Shown: positions 6,776 through 15,176, counted from the stretch's first letter. The stretch is DNA of 64,000 bases from CAIWAH01 sp964602595 (GCA_964602595.1 CAZRRO010000005.1:1-64000), one strand, 5' to 3'. Made by a program: numbers and translations. The notes: generated by a model not told the origin, from the sequence alone.

Positions 6776-9064
6776 ATGACCGTCTGGTTGCTCATCGGGT
6801 TGGCCATCGTCTGTTACCTCCTTCTCCGGTACCAACGCCAGCTTCGAGTCTCACGAAAGTACCTCCCTTCTAGTACTCCCAAGACACAGGCTGCCAACTT
6901 CAAGTACCGATTGCTGCACTACTCTCCCAGCTTGAGCAGCGAGGCACAGTCTTTTGGTTTGTTTCAGAACGGGAATGAGTACTGGATTGTTCACGCTCAG
7001 AATTACACCTCTCCCTCAGGCATAGTTAACTTGAGAGACCTCTACCCTCCTTTCAAGGGTCGACCCACCGGGATGGTAGTGATCCCTGGTACTCAGTTTG
7101 CAGGGTGCTCCTTCGTCGTCTTCTCCAGTGACGGCAAGGTTTACAACCCCTTCACACAGTCTCATCCTTGGAGAAGAGACTTCTTCAACCTTCCTCAAAC
7201 CGACCCCATCTCAGTAGACGGGAGAGCACTGAGTACAGGAGTGATCAAGGGGCAACTCCAGACCGGAACCTCTCCCTCCTCGATTCTGTTCCGATTCTAC
7301 TACACCTCGCACTACATCGAGGAGAGTGGCTGTTCCGTAAGTACTGATGCTAACACTTCTGGGACTAAACCGCTATCGTGTCCCACTCGAAGAGTAGAGT
7401 TCCCACACCCTAACTTCAACGTGAAAAGTTACTACTCTTACGCTGGGGTCTTGTACGCGGTGAGCAGTGACGGGTACATCTACTCTCTCGAGACTGTCCC
7501 CTTCTCAGACTCTCAGTGGATTCGGTACTTGGACTGGACTACCCTCTTTAGTGGTTTGACTATCCCCAATGCTATTCCCATCACTCCTACTGACACAGCT
7601 AAGTTCTACCTGATGGGAGCGGACTACGATCGAGGAGTCCCTGTCTTCCTCATCTACGAGAACGGGGTTCGGTACCTGGTCGATCGGAGTGCGCGCAAGT
7701 ACGACTTCACCAAGGCTCTGATGCAAGCGGGAGTGGGGATCAGCGGTAACCCTCTCGACATGACCAAGGCGGGACCAGGAGAGTTCGACTACGTGGTCCT
7801 GTACACTGACGGGAACTTGTACGGTCCCAGTCTGAAAGGGTACAAGAAGAGTGTGAGTACTTTTGAGGCTCTCTACCCCAGCGTGGCAGGTGACGAACTG
7901 ATCAGCATCACTAGTCTGAGTAAGTACCAGACTGAGAGTCTTGACACCAGTCAGTACTTGACTCAGTTCTACTTGGTCTTCCTGTACCGGAGCGGGAAGT
8001 GGTTCGAGGTTCAGTACGACTTGGCTGGAGACTTGATCGGGCAGCTTGGACAGACTGATCAAAGCAGTGGGAAGTGGACGGAGTGGTCTCACGTTAAGAG
8101 TATGCCCCCGCTACAACCGGGGCATGCCGGTCAGCCCGGCCAAACAATCAAGTTCAGCAGTTTTGGGTGGAGTGTGTTTGTTTTTGACCCCAACAACCGT
8201 GAGAACGACCTGGTTTACAGTCTCAACAACCCCCCGGAGAAGTGGATCGACATGCTTCTGTGCACCACGACCGGGGACAAGTTCAAGAGCAGTACTTGTG
8301 TAGGAGTAGGAGGGTGGAAAGAGTACCAGTACTCGCAACAAGCCGCAGCAGTGCAAGTAGTAGGGGATTTCAAGGTCTACCCTGAAACCGGAGTCGACTT
8401 TGCTCGCACCCCGGGTCGAGTCCTGCCCAAGGTAAGTCAAGAAGTGTGTTCTGCTCAACCCGAACCAGTCTTGGTCTATGATAGCACCGAGAGTGACTGT
8501 CATGCCTATGCACAGCTAAGTAAGCGCGAGTCTCTCTCTGACCGAGCTCAAACTACTCAGGTTAGAACTGAGTACGACCCCGCTTACCAGAACCGCTTCT
8601 GTCTCAAGCACCTCCCTAGTAGTAAGTACCTGGTCTGGGACTTTACCAACCCCGATCAGCAACAGCTCAGTCTCCAAGACGAGTGCATCTACACCGGGAA
8701 CCCTCAGATTCTGCACGAGACTAACCCTGACCCTGCGGACGTGAAGAAATTGCAGCTTAGTCTCGGATCTATGTGGAGCTTCGACTCAGGCAGCCTTCTC
8801 AATCTTAACCACGCCGTGGGTGGGTACCTCGACACTACTAACATGAGTCTGGTTCCTACTTCCAAGGGAGATCTGCAGTTCTCGGGCGGGGCTTTGGGTG
8901 ACTATACTCGAGGCAAGTGCTTTCACGCTCAAGCGTCAACTCAAGGAGGGACTTTCACGGTCGATGACAAGTGCACCTCGGCAGAGTGGGCTCCTGAAAG
9001 CATTCCTTGCCCCAACTTCGTCCAGGGAGGGTACATCTCGCAGTACTGTCAAGTGCAGCAGTGA
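6776..9064 (+). CDS. large membrane-anchored protein with propeller-like and lectin-like parts
   Basis: 762 aa. It begins MTVWLLIGLAIVCYLLL, a signal anchor. Three related S/T-DG-x-Y blades (SSDGKVYNPF, SSDGYIYSLE, YTDGNLYGPS) recur through the first half, each before an aromatic-rich stretch, which suggests a beta-propeller-like fold. The last 170 residues have paired cysteine segments (FCLKHL, QDEC, KCFHA, DDKC) with interleaved W and QxS turns, reminiscent of a ricin-type beta-trefoil. A virion surface glycan-binding role is inferred. The start is set at the ATG directly before the hydrophobic anchor. Confidence 0.65.
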   Translation: MTVWLLIGLAIVCYLLLRYQRQLRVSRKYLPSSTPKTQAANFKYRLLHYSPSLSSEAQSFGLFQNGNEYWIVHAQNYTSPSGIVNLRDLYPPFKGRPTGMVVIPGTQFAGCSFVVFSSDGKVYNPFTQSHPWRRDFFNLPQTDPISVDGRALSTGVIKGQLQTGTSPSSILFRFYYTSHYIEESGCSVSTDANTSGTKPLSCPTRRVEFPHPNFNVKSYYSYAGVLYAVSSDGYIYSLETVPFSDSQWIRYLDWTTLFSGLTIPNAIPITPTDTAKFYLMGADYDRGVPVFLIYENGVRYLVDRSARKYDFTKALMQAGVGISGNPLDMTKAGPGEFDYVVLYTDGNLYGPSLKGYKKSVSTFEALYPSVAGDELISITSLSKYQTESLDTSQYLTQFYLVFLYRSGKWFEVQYDLAGDLIGQLGQTDQSSGKWTEWSHVKSMPPLQPGHAGQPGQTIKFSSFGWSVFVFDPNNRENDLVYSLNNPPEKWIDMLLCTTTGDKFKSSTCVGVGGWKEYQYSQQAAAVQVVGDFKVYPETGVDFARTPGRVLPKVSQEVCSAQPEPVLVYDSTESDCHAYAQLSKRESLSDRAQTTQVRTEYDPAYQNRFCLKHLPSSKYLVWDFTNPDQQQLSLQDECIYTGNPQILHETNPDPADVKKLQLSLGSMWSFDSGSLLNLNHAVGGYLDTTNMSLVPTSKGDLQFSGGALGDYTRGKCFHAQASTQGGTFTVDDKCTSAEWAPESIPCPNFVQGGYISQYCQVQQ

Positions 9065-9120
9065 GGGATCCCGAACCGGAAGGGGGTGAAAGAGAGGACA
9101 AACTCGAACCGAGAGAAACA

Positions 9121-9146
9121 AATTCATTCTCTGAAGAGAATGAATT
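9121..9146. terminator. 3' hairpin between convergent genes
   Basis: Arms AATTCATTCTC / GAGAATGAATT, loop TGAA. It directly abuts the stop of the minus gene at 9147. The core matches the hairpins of the next four genes. Confidence 0.8.
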
Positions 9147-9584
9147 CTAAGACTTCTTGATCACCTCCGTCAGAGCTCGAGTATACTCTTTGATCAACTC
9201 CGTCACGACTCGAGTACACTCTTTGATGTCTTGAATAGAGACAGCTTCAGGACTCGGTCTCGAGTCACCATCAAAAATCTCCAGTATTGCTCTCTTATCT
9301 GCAGGAAGATTAGCCCAAACATTACGAGCTTTCTCTTCAGACTCAGGCACGGACTTTTGCCACATCACCAGGCAAGTATCGTAGTAACTTCTTTTGTAAA
9401 GAGTAGTCAGGATTGTGGACCAAATCTCGACTTGCAGAAAGTTTCCTCCAGACAAAGAGTAGTACCGAGTGGGATTACCAAAGTTGCAGTACTCCGATTT
9501 CACGTACCGAAAGGGGAGAGAATCAAGGAAGGCAAGTCCCACTTTCTCGTCGGGAGAGACGATGATGAGTATAAAAGTAGACAT
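9147..9584 (-). CDS. degenerate P-loop (GTPase-like) family protein, copy 1
   Basis: 145 aa, starts MSTFILIIVSPDEKVG. It aligns end to end with the genes at 10339, 10843 and 11339: a first beta strand, a P-loop-like turn, FLDSLPF, a YYSLSGG segment, CLVMWQKSVP, then a C-terminal helix. In small GTPases the turn would be GxxxxGK(S/T). Here it reads SPDEKVGLAF, with neither the lysine nor the following S/T. It is the most diverged of the four. A pseudo-GTPase or a different ligand is possible. Confidence 0.7.
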   Translation of the reverse strand: MSTFILIIVSPDEKVGLAFLDSLPFRYVKSEYCNFGNPTRYYSLSGGNFLQVEIWSTILTTLYKRSYYDTCLVMWQKSVPESEEKARNVWANLPADKRAILEIFDGDSRPSPEAVSIQDIKECTRVVTELIKEYTRALTEVIKKS

Positions 9585-9637
9585 GTGGAAGGTACTCTTC
9601 TTTTCCCTTGAGTCATCCCTTTAACCTGGGTCTTTTC

Positions 9638-9653
9638 ATTCTCCGAAGAGAAT
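9638..9653. terminator. 3' hairpin (family core)
   Basis: Arms ATTCTC / GAGAAT, loop CGAA, at the end of the ankyrin gene stopping at 9653. Confidence 0.7.
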
Positions 9654-10270
9654 CAAAATCCTCCCTTTTCTTGCATCATCAAGGCCACGTCTGAGTGACA
9701 TCCTTTCAACGCAAAGCCGTACCCGCCGCGAAAGTCAGTGGCCCCTTTGAGGCAGCACTTCTCTACCAACCCGATGTGACCACCCCAACAAGCCCCGGCC
9801 AGAGCATTGTTCCACTTCTGCTTCACGGGTTCCCCAATCACGGGACTTACATCAAAGTAAGCATCAGCATGCCTGACCACGTTATCACTCCCGTTCATGT
9901 AAGCGTACATCAGGCACCGTTCCTCATCTTGATGAAGACCGCGAGCTTTCAACAACTCGACTACTTCTAGATCTCCACCCAGGTAAGCGATCGGGATCAA
10001 ATTCGAGAGAGAAGCATGAACACGATTGAGAAGTTCTTCCACCACTTCTCTCTTCCGAAAGAGACAGGCGTACTCGATTCCTGTGATATGAAACTCAACA
10101 GAGGCTTGATCAAAAAGTCTCTTGACTGCGGTCAAATCACCCTTGTAACAAGCTCCCAGGAACTGAAACTCAACAGGGAAATGGTCGGTGTTCCCCTCGA
10201 ACACCTCTCTCTCCTCCATGCTAACGTGGGGAGGGGTCCCCAGTATCCAAGAGTCGTAAACGTACACCAT
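9653..10270 (-). CDS. ankyrin-repeat-like protein
   Basis: 205 aa. Recurring helix-turn-helix units fit ankyrin repeats: GDLTAVKRLF, RKREVVEELL, GDLEVVELLK, GHIGLVEKCC, about 30-35 residues apart. Giant-virus ankyrin proteins usually bind host proteins, often ubiquitin ligase parts; no F-box is seen here. It sits inside the cluster of P-loop-like paralogues and shares their hairpin and spacer (CCCAGGTT), so it appears to have been duplicated or inserted with them. Confidence 0.7.
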   Translation of the reverse strand: MVYVYDSWILGTPPHVSMEEREVFEGNTDHFPVEFQFLGACYKGDLTAVKRLFDQASVEFHITGIEYACLFRKREVVEELLNRVHASLSNLIPIAYLGGDLEVVELLKARGLHQDEERCLMYAYMNGSDNVVRHADAYFDVSPVIGEPVKQKWNNALAGACWGGHIGLVEKCCLKGATDFRGGYGFALKGCHSDVALMMQEKGGF

Positions 10271-10304
10271 TTGAGATTAAGAGGTTCTCTTTAAACCTGG
10301 GTTT

Positions 10305-10326
10305 TTCATTCTCCGAAGAGAATGAA
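10305..10326. terminator. 3' hairpin, 22 bases
   Basis: Arms TTCATTCTC / GAGAATGAA, loop CGAA. It has the same sequence as the hairpin at 10804-10825. Confidence 0.8.
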
Positions 10327-10338
10327 TATCCTCATCCC

Positions 10339-10740
10339 TCAACCACGACGAATCTTTTCCACCAAGAACATCAGGACTCGGGCACACTCCTTCCCGTCTC
10401 GAAAGGAGAAAGCGGCATCGTCGCTCCTTCCGGATCTCTCGGTCACGTTCTCTATCAGCACACGCTTATGTCCGATCTGCTTGTACACCGCTCGTGCCTG
10501 ATCCTCTGAGCCCGGGATCGACTGACGCCACATCACCAAAACCCCATCCCGGTCGTACAAGTAGTACGGGTTGATAGTCACTTCCAAGAGGTCCCCAGTC
10601 GGGAGAGCGTAGTAGCGAGGTGCTTGGTTTAGGGTTTCATAAGAAGCTGGAACCTTGACGTGAGGGTAAGGGAGAGCGTTGAGGAAGGTTGTGACCCCCA
10701 CCTTGGGGTTAGCCATCACAGCAATCTTGATCGTGGTCAT
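10339..10740 (-). CDS. degenerate P-loop (GTPase-like) family protein, copy 2
   Basis: 133 aa. The P-loop-like turn is NPKVGVTTFL, which would be canonical if the V after G were K. FLNALPYPHVKVP, YYALPTGDLLEV and VLVMWRQSIP follow, all conserved in the tandem copies. In Ras-like proteins these positions would be the switch region and the strand before NKxD. No NKxD is visible (KRVLIENVTE instead). The fold assignment is moderate and the activity unknown. Confidence 0.7.
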   Translation of the reverse strand: MTTIKIAVMANPKVGVTTFLNALPYPHVKVPASYETLNQAPRYYALPTGDLLEVTINPYYLYDRDGVLVMWRQSIPGSEDQARAVYKQIGHKRVLIENVTERSGRSDDAAFSFRDGKECARVLMFLVEKIRRG

Positions 10741-10781
10741 TTGAGAGTGTTCTGAGTGCTGGAACTTTCTTTGTGAGATCG

Positions 10782-10794
10782 GAGATCAATTTTC
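10782..10794 (-). promoter_or_regulatory. promoter word GAAAATTGATCTC
   Basis: Contains AAAATTGA exactly, the known early promoter word of Mimivirus. It lies 41 bases before ATG 10740. Confidence 0.7.
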
Positions 10795-10803
10795 GAAGGT
10801 ACT

Positions 10804-10825
10804 TTCATTCTCCGAAGAGAATGAA
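10804..10825. terminator. 3' hairpin, 22 bases
   Basis: Arms TTCATTCTC / GAGAATGAA, loop CGAA. It lies 18 bases beyond the stop of the minus gene at 10843. Confidence 0.8.
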
Positions 10826-10842
10826 ACCTTTCTACACCTTTA

Positions 10843-11244
10843 CTAAGTCGTCTTAATCTTCTCCACCATCTTCATCACTGTTTGAGCACACTTCTGCGAG
10901 TCTTGGAAAGAGAAAGAAGACACGGAGGGTTCTGAACCTTCGACCAGATTCTCGATCAACATCTTCGGGACTGAGATGCCCTCCCAAATCTCACGTGCCT
11001 TCTCTTCTGACTGAGGAATCGATCGACGCCACAACACCAGGCAAGGGTCACAAGTCTCTCGCTCGTAACTCCGACTGCTGTTCACCTCCAACATGTCTCC
11101 AGTCGGGAGAGCAAAGTAGTGAGTACACTCAGTGCAGTCGAACGGGTTCGGTACCTTCACCTTTGGGAAAGGGAGAGAGTCGAGGAAAGTGGTTACACCC
11201 ACACCACCGCAAGGAGACACAATCAGAAGCTTGACCGTGGTCAT
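10843..11244 (-). CDS. degenerate P-loop (GTPase-like) family protein, copy 3
   Basis: 133 aa from ATG 11244 (MTTVKLLIVSPCGGVG). The turn CGGVGVTTF differs from a canonical GGVGKTTF only by V in place of K. HYFALPTGDMLEV and CLVLWRRSIPQSEEKA are shared with the sister genes. An in-frame ATG at 11280 gives an extra 12 residues that no sister has, so it is rejected. Nucleotide binding is doubtful without the lysine. Confidence 0.7.
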   Translation of the reverse strand: MTTVKLLIVSPCGGVGVTTFLDSLPFPKVKVPNPFDCTECTHYFALPTGDMLEVNSSRSYERETCDPCLVLWRRSIPQSEEKAREIWEGISVPKMLIENLVEGSEPSVSSFSFQDSQKCAQTVMKMVEKIKTT

Positions 11245-11283
11245 CTTCGCAAGGAGATACTCTTTTCCACACCTTTTCACGTA

Positions 11284-11295
11284 GACTCATTTTTA
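11284..11295 (-). promoter_or_regulatory. promoter word TAAAAATGAGTC
   Basis: Minus strand, 39 bases before ATG 11244. Confidence 0.65.
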
Positions 11296-11305
11296 GTGTA
11301 TATTT

Positions 11306-11325
11306 TCATTCTCCGAAGAGAATGA
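11306..11325. terminator. 3' hairpin
   Basis: Arms TCATTCTC / GAGAATGA, loop CGAA. It is identical in core to the three hairpins to its left. Confidence 0.8.
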
Positions 11326-11338
11326 TTACCTTCACACT

Positions 11339-11746
11339 TCACTTAGCGGCTCGTACTTTCGCCACCATCTCCATCACCACCCGAGCACACTCCTGACTGT
11401 CTCGAAAAGAGAAGGCCACCGAGTCCTGACTTGCCCCGACGGTCCCGTCAAGGTTCTCCATCAGAACCTTCTTCTGTGTGATACGTTCGTAAGTAGCCCG
11501 AGCCGAAACTTCCGACCCTGAAACCGAGTTCCGCCACATCACCAGGTATGCATCGGTCTCGGGTGAAGAGAGGCTCGATTCTCTCACTTCCAACATGTCT
11601 CCGGAGGGGAGAGCGTAGTAGTGAATACTGCCAGTGCTGATGTGAGGATTCGGTACTTTTACCCGAGGGAAAGGGAGAGAGTCAAGGAAAGTAGACGAGC
11701 CCACACCACCTCTAGGAGCGACGATCACGAACTTGAGGTGAGACAT
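11339..11746 (-). CDS. degenerate P-loop (GTPase-like) family protein, copy 4
   Basis: 135 aa from ATG 11746 (MSHLKFVIVAPRGGVG). The turn RGGVGSSTF has S in place of the P-loop lysine. HYYALPSGDMLEV and YLVMWRNSVSGSE follow. The closest sister is copy 3. The ATG at 11794 lies inside the promoter word GAAAATGAGTC, so the later start is used. It is first in the leftward row of five genes. Confidence 0.7.
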   Translation of the reverse strand: MSHLKFVIVAPRGGVGSSTFLDSLPFPRVKVPNPHISTGSIHYYALPSGDMLEVRESSLSSPETDAYLVMWRNSVSGSEVSARATYERITQKKVLMENLDGTVGASQDSVAFSFRDSQECARVVMEMVAKVRAAK

Positions 11747-11787
11747 GCCTGTCACACAGATATCTCTTCTCTGCTCCTTTTCACTCA

Positions 11788-11798
11788 GACTCATTTTC
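11788..11798 (-). promoter_or_regulatory. promoter word GAAAATGAGTC
   Basis: Minus strand, 41 bases before ATG 11746. It contains a decoy in-frame ATG. Confidence 0.6.
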
Positions 11799-11801
11799 TC
11801 T

Positions 11802-13436
11802 CTAATTCTTCACATCCCTCAGCTCCTCCTCCACCTGGGCTCGGAAACGCTTGTGGAGGGCGAACTTACTCGAGTGGGCCTTGACTCCTTTCAGGTACTT
11901 GCCGTGCCACTTAACCGCGTCCTCGACTAAGTGTCCCTGCGTGTCCTCGTCAAAGACTCGCTCGTAAAAGTTACTCAACTCGTAAGCTGGAGCCCCCAAG
12001 TGGACACGAGTAGAGAGAAGCTGGAACTGGTCCAGAGCGTTCATACTCACTTTCTCCTTGCACGGTACCGTCGAGAGCACTGAGAGGTGAGCATCGATGA
12101 GGAGAAAGAGGTCGAAGACGGTGGAGCAGATCTCAATGTTCTTGAAGGTGACGCGGTAAGCCTCGATAGCAGGGGCCTTGTACCAGTCTCGACGGTAGAT
12201 GTTATCACCGAAGCAGTTCTTGTACAAACCCCGGAACACCGCGGTTGACTTCTCCACCACTTGCCCCGAGAGGTACTGAGTCAGATCTTGAAGAAAAGGG
12301 TCGAGGACCCACTTCTCACCCTCTTTCCGGTAGTACTGAGAGTCTTGGAACATGCGAGACCCTTTCTCCTTCTTCTCAGATATCTTCGATGTGTAAGTTT
12401 TCACGTAGACTGTCTTGATGATCTGAACGAACTGTTCCAGAGGCAGGAAGGTGAAAGGGAGCTGAAAGAGAGAACAGATCTCCTGCAGGTTAGCTGGGGT
12501 GGGAGTGGTAACAAGCTGATCTGGACGCCACTCAGGGTAAAGATCTCGGTACAACCCCAGCACCATCAGTACACAGTTGAAAGCCGTGTGACTGCACCCT
12601 GAGTCTTTCAATCCGGAAATGAAAGAGAGGTACTGAGCGCGTGAACAAGACCCGAGCTTGAGCTTCTGAACTGAACCGATAGTCTTGGTTACTCCAGAAG
12701 GGTTCTGAGTGAATCGAGCTGTTAGCTCACCCAGTTTCGACCCGAGCAGGTAGTAGTTGTCTTCGCCCTCGGGACTGTTCAGCTTTCCTTCCAAGAGATC
12801 GTTGAGAGTCTGGACTACCTCGTGTTGATTTACCTCTAGCTGAGAAGTTGTCTCTCTCGACATTCTCTCCCGGGGTACGACACGAGGTACCGCGGGCTTA
12901 GCACGTACTCGAGGTCCACTTGTGACTCTCACTTCCTTACTCTCTACCCCCGTATCAGGTTGGTTAATGTACTCGGCCAAGACCGCAAGCATCTCTTCTC
13001 CGGAGTGGTCTGAAGGTTCTGAAGGCTGACTAGGAGAAGGGTTCTCTGAAGTCTCTCCGGCTGAACTCTCAGAGGACTTGACGTCGGGAGTCTCAGAGTC
13101 CTCAGGAGTCTTGGAGTCAGAACGTTCACTCCAGACTACCTCTACTCGAGGAAGGGGTGTAGGGAGTGGGTTCAAGTTTATTCCCAGGGCAGCCAAGACT
13201 TGTTCCAAGACTTGATTTTTGGCCCGAAGTTCCACGAGTTCAGGTACGACGTACAGAACCCCGCAGATATGATTGTGCGTTTGAGAGAGTTTCTCGACCG
13301 GGATGTTACAGTCTCGGCAAACGTACCGAAACTTGGAGTTCTGGGCAGCGAGGACTCGACACTTCTCAGTCTGAAGGTGCTTACTGAGGTACCCCTTGCT
13401 CACCGAACTCCCACACTCCGGACACACGCAGTTCAT
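11802..13436 (-). CDS. zinc-finger protein of unknown function, 544 aa
   Basis: The N-terminus carries two zinc-binding modules. One is CPEC...HLQTEKC (about residues 4-25) and the other CRDCNIP...HNHIC (about residues 42-60). A serine-, proline- and glutamate-rich linker follows (residues 110-190), then a long globular C-terminal domain with no recognised motif. A DNA- or RNA-binding role is plausible. The GTG at 13448 would add four residues; ATG 13436 is preferred. The last codons lie near the promoter of the gene at 11746, with no hairpin between. Confidence 0.7.
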   Translation of the reverse strand: MNCVCPECGSSVSKGYLSKHLQTEKCRVLAAQNSKFRYVCRDCNIPVEKLSQTHNHICGVLYVVPELVELRAKNQVLEQVLAALGINLNPLPTPLPRVEVVWSERSDSKTPEDSETPDVKSSESSAGETSENPSPSQPSEPSDHSGEEMLAVLAEYINQPDTGVESKEVRVTSGPRVRAKPAVPRVVPRERMSRETTSQLEVNQHEVVQTLNDLLEGKLNSPEGEDNYYLLGSKLGELTARFTQNPSGVTKTIGSVQKLKLGSCSRAQYLSFISGLKDSGCSHTAFNCVLMVLGLYRDLYPEWRPDQLVTTPTPANLQEICSLFQLPFTFLPLEQFVQIIKTVYVKTYTSKISEKKEKGSRMFQDSQYYRKEGEKWVLDPFLQDLTQYLSGQVVEKSTAVFRGLYKNCFGDNIYRRDWYKAPAIEAYRVTFKNIEICSTVFDLFLLIDAHLSVLSTVPCKEKVSMNALDQFQLLSTRVHLGAPAYELSNFYERVFDEDTQGHLVEDAVKWHGKYLKGVKAHSSKFALHKRFRAQVEEELRDVKN

Positions 13437-13467
13437 CCCTTTCTTCACGAAAAGATATCACCTCACC

Positions 13468-13477
13468 TATCATTTTC
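13468..13477 (-). promoter_or_regulatory. promoter word GAAAATGATA
   Basis: Minus strand, 31 bases before ATG 13436. Confidence 0.55.
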
Positions 13478-13512
13478 TTCGCTACAGTAAAGAATACTTC
13501 TTCGTTGCAAGA

Positions 13513-14157
13513 ATGGCGCAGTACGACATTCCTAAGATCAACACCTCCCGAATGGAGGCAGTGATGAACGGAGTCGCAGCACGATTTCAACATACTTACT
13601 CTCTCCCTTCTTTGTGGGTCTGCGGACGGTCCTCTCGGTTCGGGTTGCGTCCCTCTCTAATCCGAGACTATCTGTCTGGGTACATGAAAGAGTGGCTTCG
13701 AAAACTTGAGAGAGGAGTAGTCATCGTCCCGATAGTTTTCTACGCTTGCTCGGAGAAAGACCCGGAACGTGTCGACGAGACACAACCTCAAACTCGAGAC
13801 TTCCTAGTTTACTCGCACTACAACATCCTGATCAGTTACCTACAAAAAGGGGAGGTCGTGATCGAGAGGTACGAACCAGCTGATGCTACTCGCCAAGGCG
13901 ATTTGAATGAGAAGTTAAGCCACCTCTTGTCGGGACTGTTCACCCCCTACCAACGAAAAATCAAGTATCTCCTGGTGGCTCAAAGAGGAATGCAAGCTAA
14001 ACACGGCGACAAGACTCTGTGCGGGCATCACATCGTTTACTGGATCATCTACCGGCTTAAGTACGGGTTGGAGAGATCACAAAAGGTACTCCTCCCTAGT
14101 AGCGAAGACAGTTTCCTAGAGTTCTGTAGGTGCATTACTGACGAGATGAGTGCGTAA
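13513..14157 (+). CDS. putative papain-like cysteine protease
   Basis: 214 aa. The order of motifs fits viral C48-like or related cysteine peptidases: YSHYNILISYL (His), VIERYEPAD (acidic residue), then a Q/K-rich loop and LCGHHIVYWIIYRLKYG (Cys followed by an aromatic helix). In many large DNA viruses the last motif has a C-x-x-W pattern before a helix; here it is CGHHIVYW. The catalytic assignment is inferred by position only. The longer frame upstream overlaps the divergent gene's promoter, so ATG 13513 is used. Confidence 0.55.
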   Translation: MAQYDIPKINTSRMEAVMNGVAARFQHTYSLPSLWVCGRSSRFGLRPSLIRDYLSGYMKEWLRKLERGVVIVPIVFYACSEKDPERVDETQPQTRDFLVYSHYNILISYLQKGEVVIERYEPADATRQGDLNEKLSHLLSGLFTPYQRKIKYLLVAQRGMQAKHGDKTLCGHHIVYWIIYRLKYGLERSQKVLLPSSEDSFLEFCRCITDEMSA

Positions 14158-14183
14158 GGGACCTGCAAAAAAAGTGGGGTCTT

Positions 14184-14205
14184 GTAGTAACCCGTAGGTT
14201 ACTAC
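14184..14205. terminator. 3' hairpin, 22 bases
   Basis: Arms GTAGTAACC / GGTTACTAC, loop CGTA, between the convergent ends at 14157 and 14220. Confidence 0.8.
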
Positions 14206-14219
14206 TCCCCTTTGCTGGC

Positions 14220-14759
14220 TCACTCACTCTCTACCTCTTCAGTCACCTCCTCGGTCGCCTCTTCGGTAGTAAGCTGAACCATCTTCTCTCTGATAGCCTC
14301 CACCTTGGCATCGAGATTGTCGAGACGATCGAAGATCTTGGTCAGTTGCTCGTTGATCCCTCCGATCAGGACCACGATCTGCTCCATGGGAGACTTCCCT
14401 CCCGATGACTCAGCCGTGGGAGGAGGAGTGCCAGCTTCCTCTGGATCAGTGACAGTCGAGCGAAGCTTGCCACGAGGAGCAGCTGCCTTCTTGTACTCCG
14501 GTCGAGGCTCATTCTGTGCCGGTTCCGGAGTTGAAGCACATTTCATCCCTCCCACGTAGGGAGTGTTGATCCCGAGCACGCGTCTAACCTCCGCTTCCTT
14601 GGTGGCCGGGAACATCCACCCAGCCGCTCCCTCGTAGAAGGCGAACTTGTAACCGGGAATCTTCTTGATCTCTTCCTTCCGAGCCTTGGTCTCCTCACCG
14701 CGAACAATGATGGAGGCCTCAGTGTACTTCTGAATGCAGAGAGCTTTGCCGAAAGCCAT
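14220..14759 (-). CDS. small viral domain (GYKF...GWMFP type) plus coiled coil
   Basis: 179 aa. Residues 1-65 read like a short domain common in large DNA viruses, with YTEASIIVRGEE, a KKIPGYKF step, and GWMFPATKEAEVRRVLG. Its role is unknown. A polar proline-rich linker follows, then a C-terminal heptad region (INEQLTKIFDRLDNLDAKV) and an acidic tail of TEE/VTEE repeats. It probably oligomerises. Confidence 0.65.
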   Translation of the reverse strand: MAFGKALCIQKYTEASIIVRGEETKARKEEIKKIPGYKFAFYEGAAGWMFPATKEAEVRRVLGINTPYVGGMKCASTPEPAQNEPRPEYKKAAAPRGKLRSTVTDPEEAGTPPPTAESSGGKSPMEQIVVLIGGINEQLTKIFDRLDNLDAKVEAIREKMVQLTTEEATEEVTEEVESE

Positions 14760-14834
14760 CGAGCGAGTGAAGAAGTGAGTGAAGAAGCGAGTAAGGAGAA
14801 GCGAGTGTGAATCGAGAAGAGTGGGAAAATACTC

Positions 14835-14847
14835 AAATCATTTTTCG
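14835..14847 (-). promoter_or_regulatory. promoter word CGAAAAATGATTT
   Basis: Minus strand, about 76 bases before ATG 14759, further than usual. Confidence 0.45.
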
Positions 14848-14876
14848 ATCTGTAAGTATCAACCGAAAAGGAAAGA

Positions 14877-15176
14877 ATGTCTCTCAATCGCACTGCAACG
14901 TCTGAGCGCAGGTTCGTTTGCCCGACCAAACGCATTCTCTTCGACCGTTACCTTCGAGTGATTAGCCGAGACTTAGATCGAGTAGAGGTCTTCCCGTTTC
15001 ACACTCTTAGCCTCATTCGGAAGATCATCGAGGTAGCTGTTGAGGCTGTTGACAAGGATAACCCAAGTTTACTCTTCCCTCACCTTGAGAGAGTGGGGTT
15101 GAGTCTCGAGACGCAAGAAAGGCTCAAACTCGACCTTCAACACGAGTTCAGTACCTTCGTCCCCTTGACACAATAA
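14877..15176 (+). CDS. unknown protein, 99 aa
   Basis: Starts MSLNRTATSERRFVC. It is arginine-rich at the N-terminus and helical after. There is no recognised family. Its 3' end lies against the promoter word of the next gene (15175), with no hairpin. Confidence 0.6.
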   Translation: MSLNRTATSERRFVCPTKRILFDRYLRVISRDLDRVEVFPFHTLSLIRKIIEVAVEAVDKDNPSLLFPHLERVGLSLETQERLKLDLQHEFSTFVPLTQ

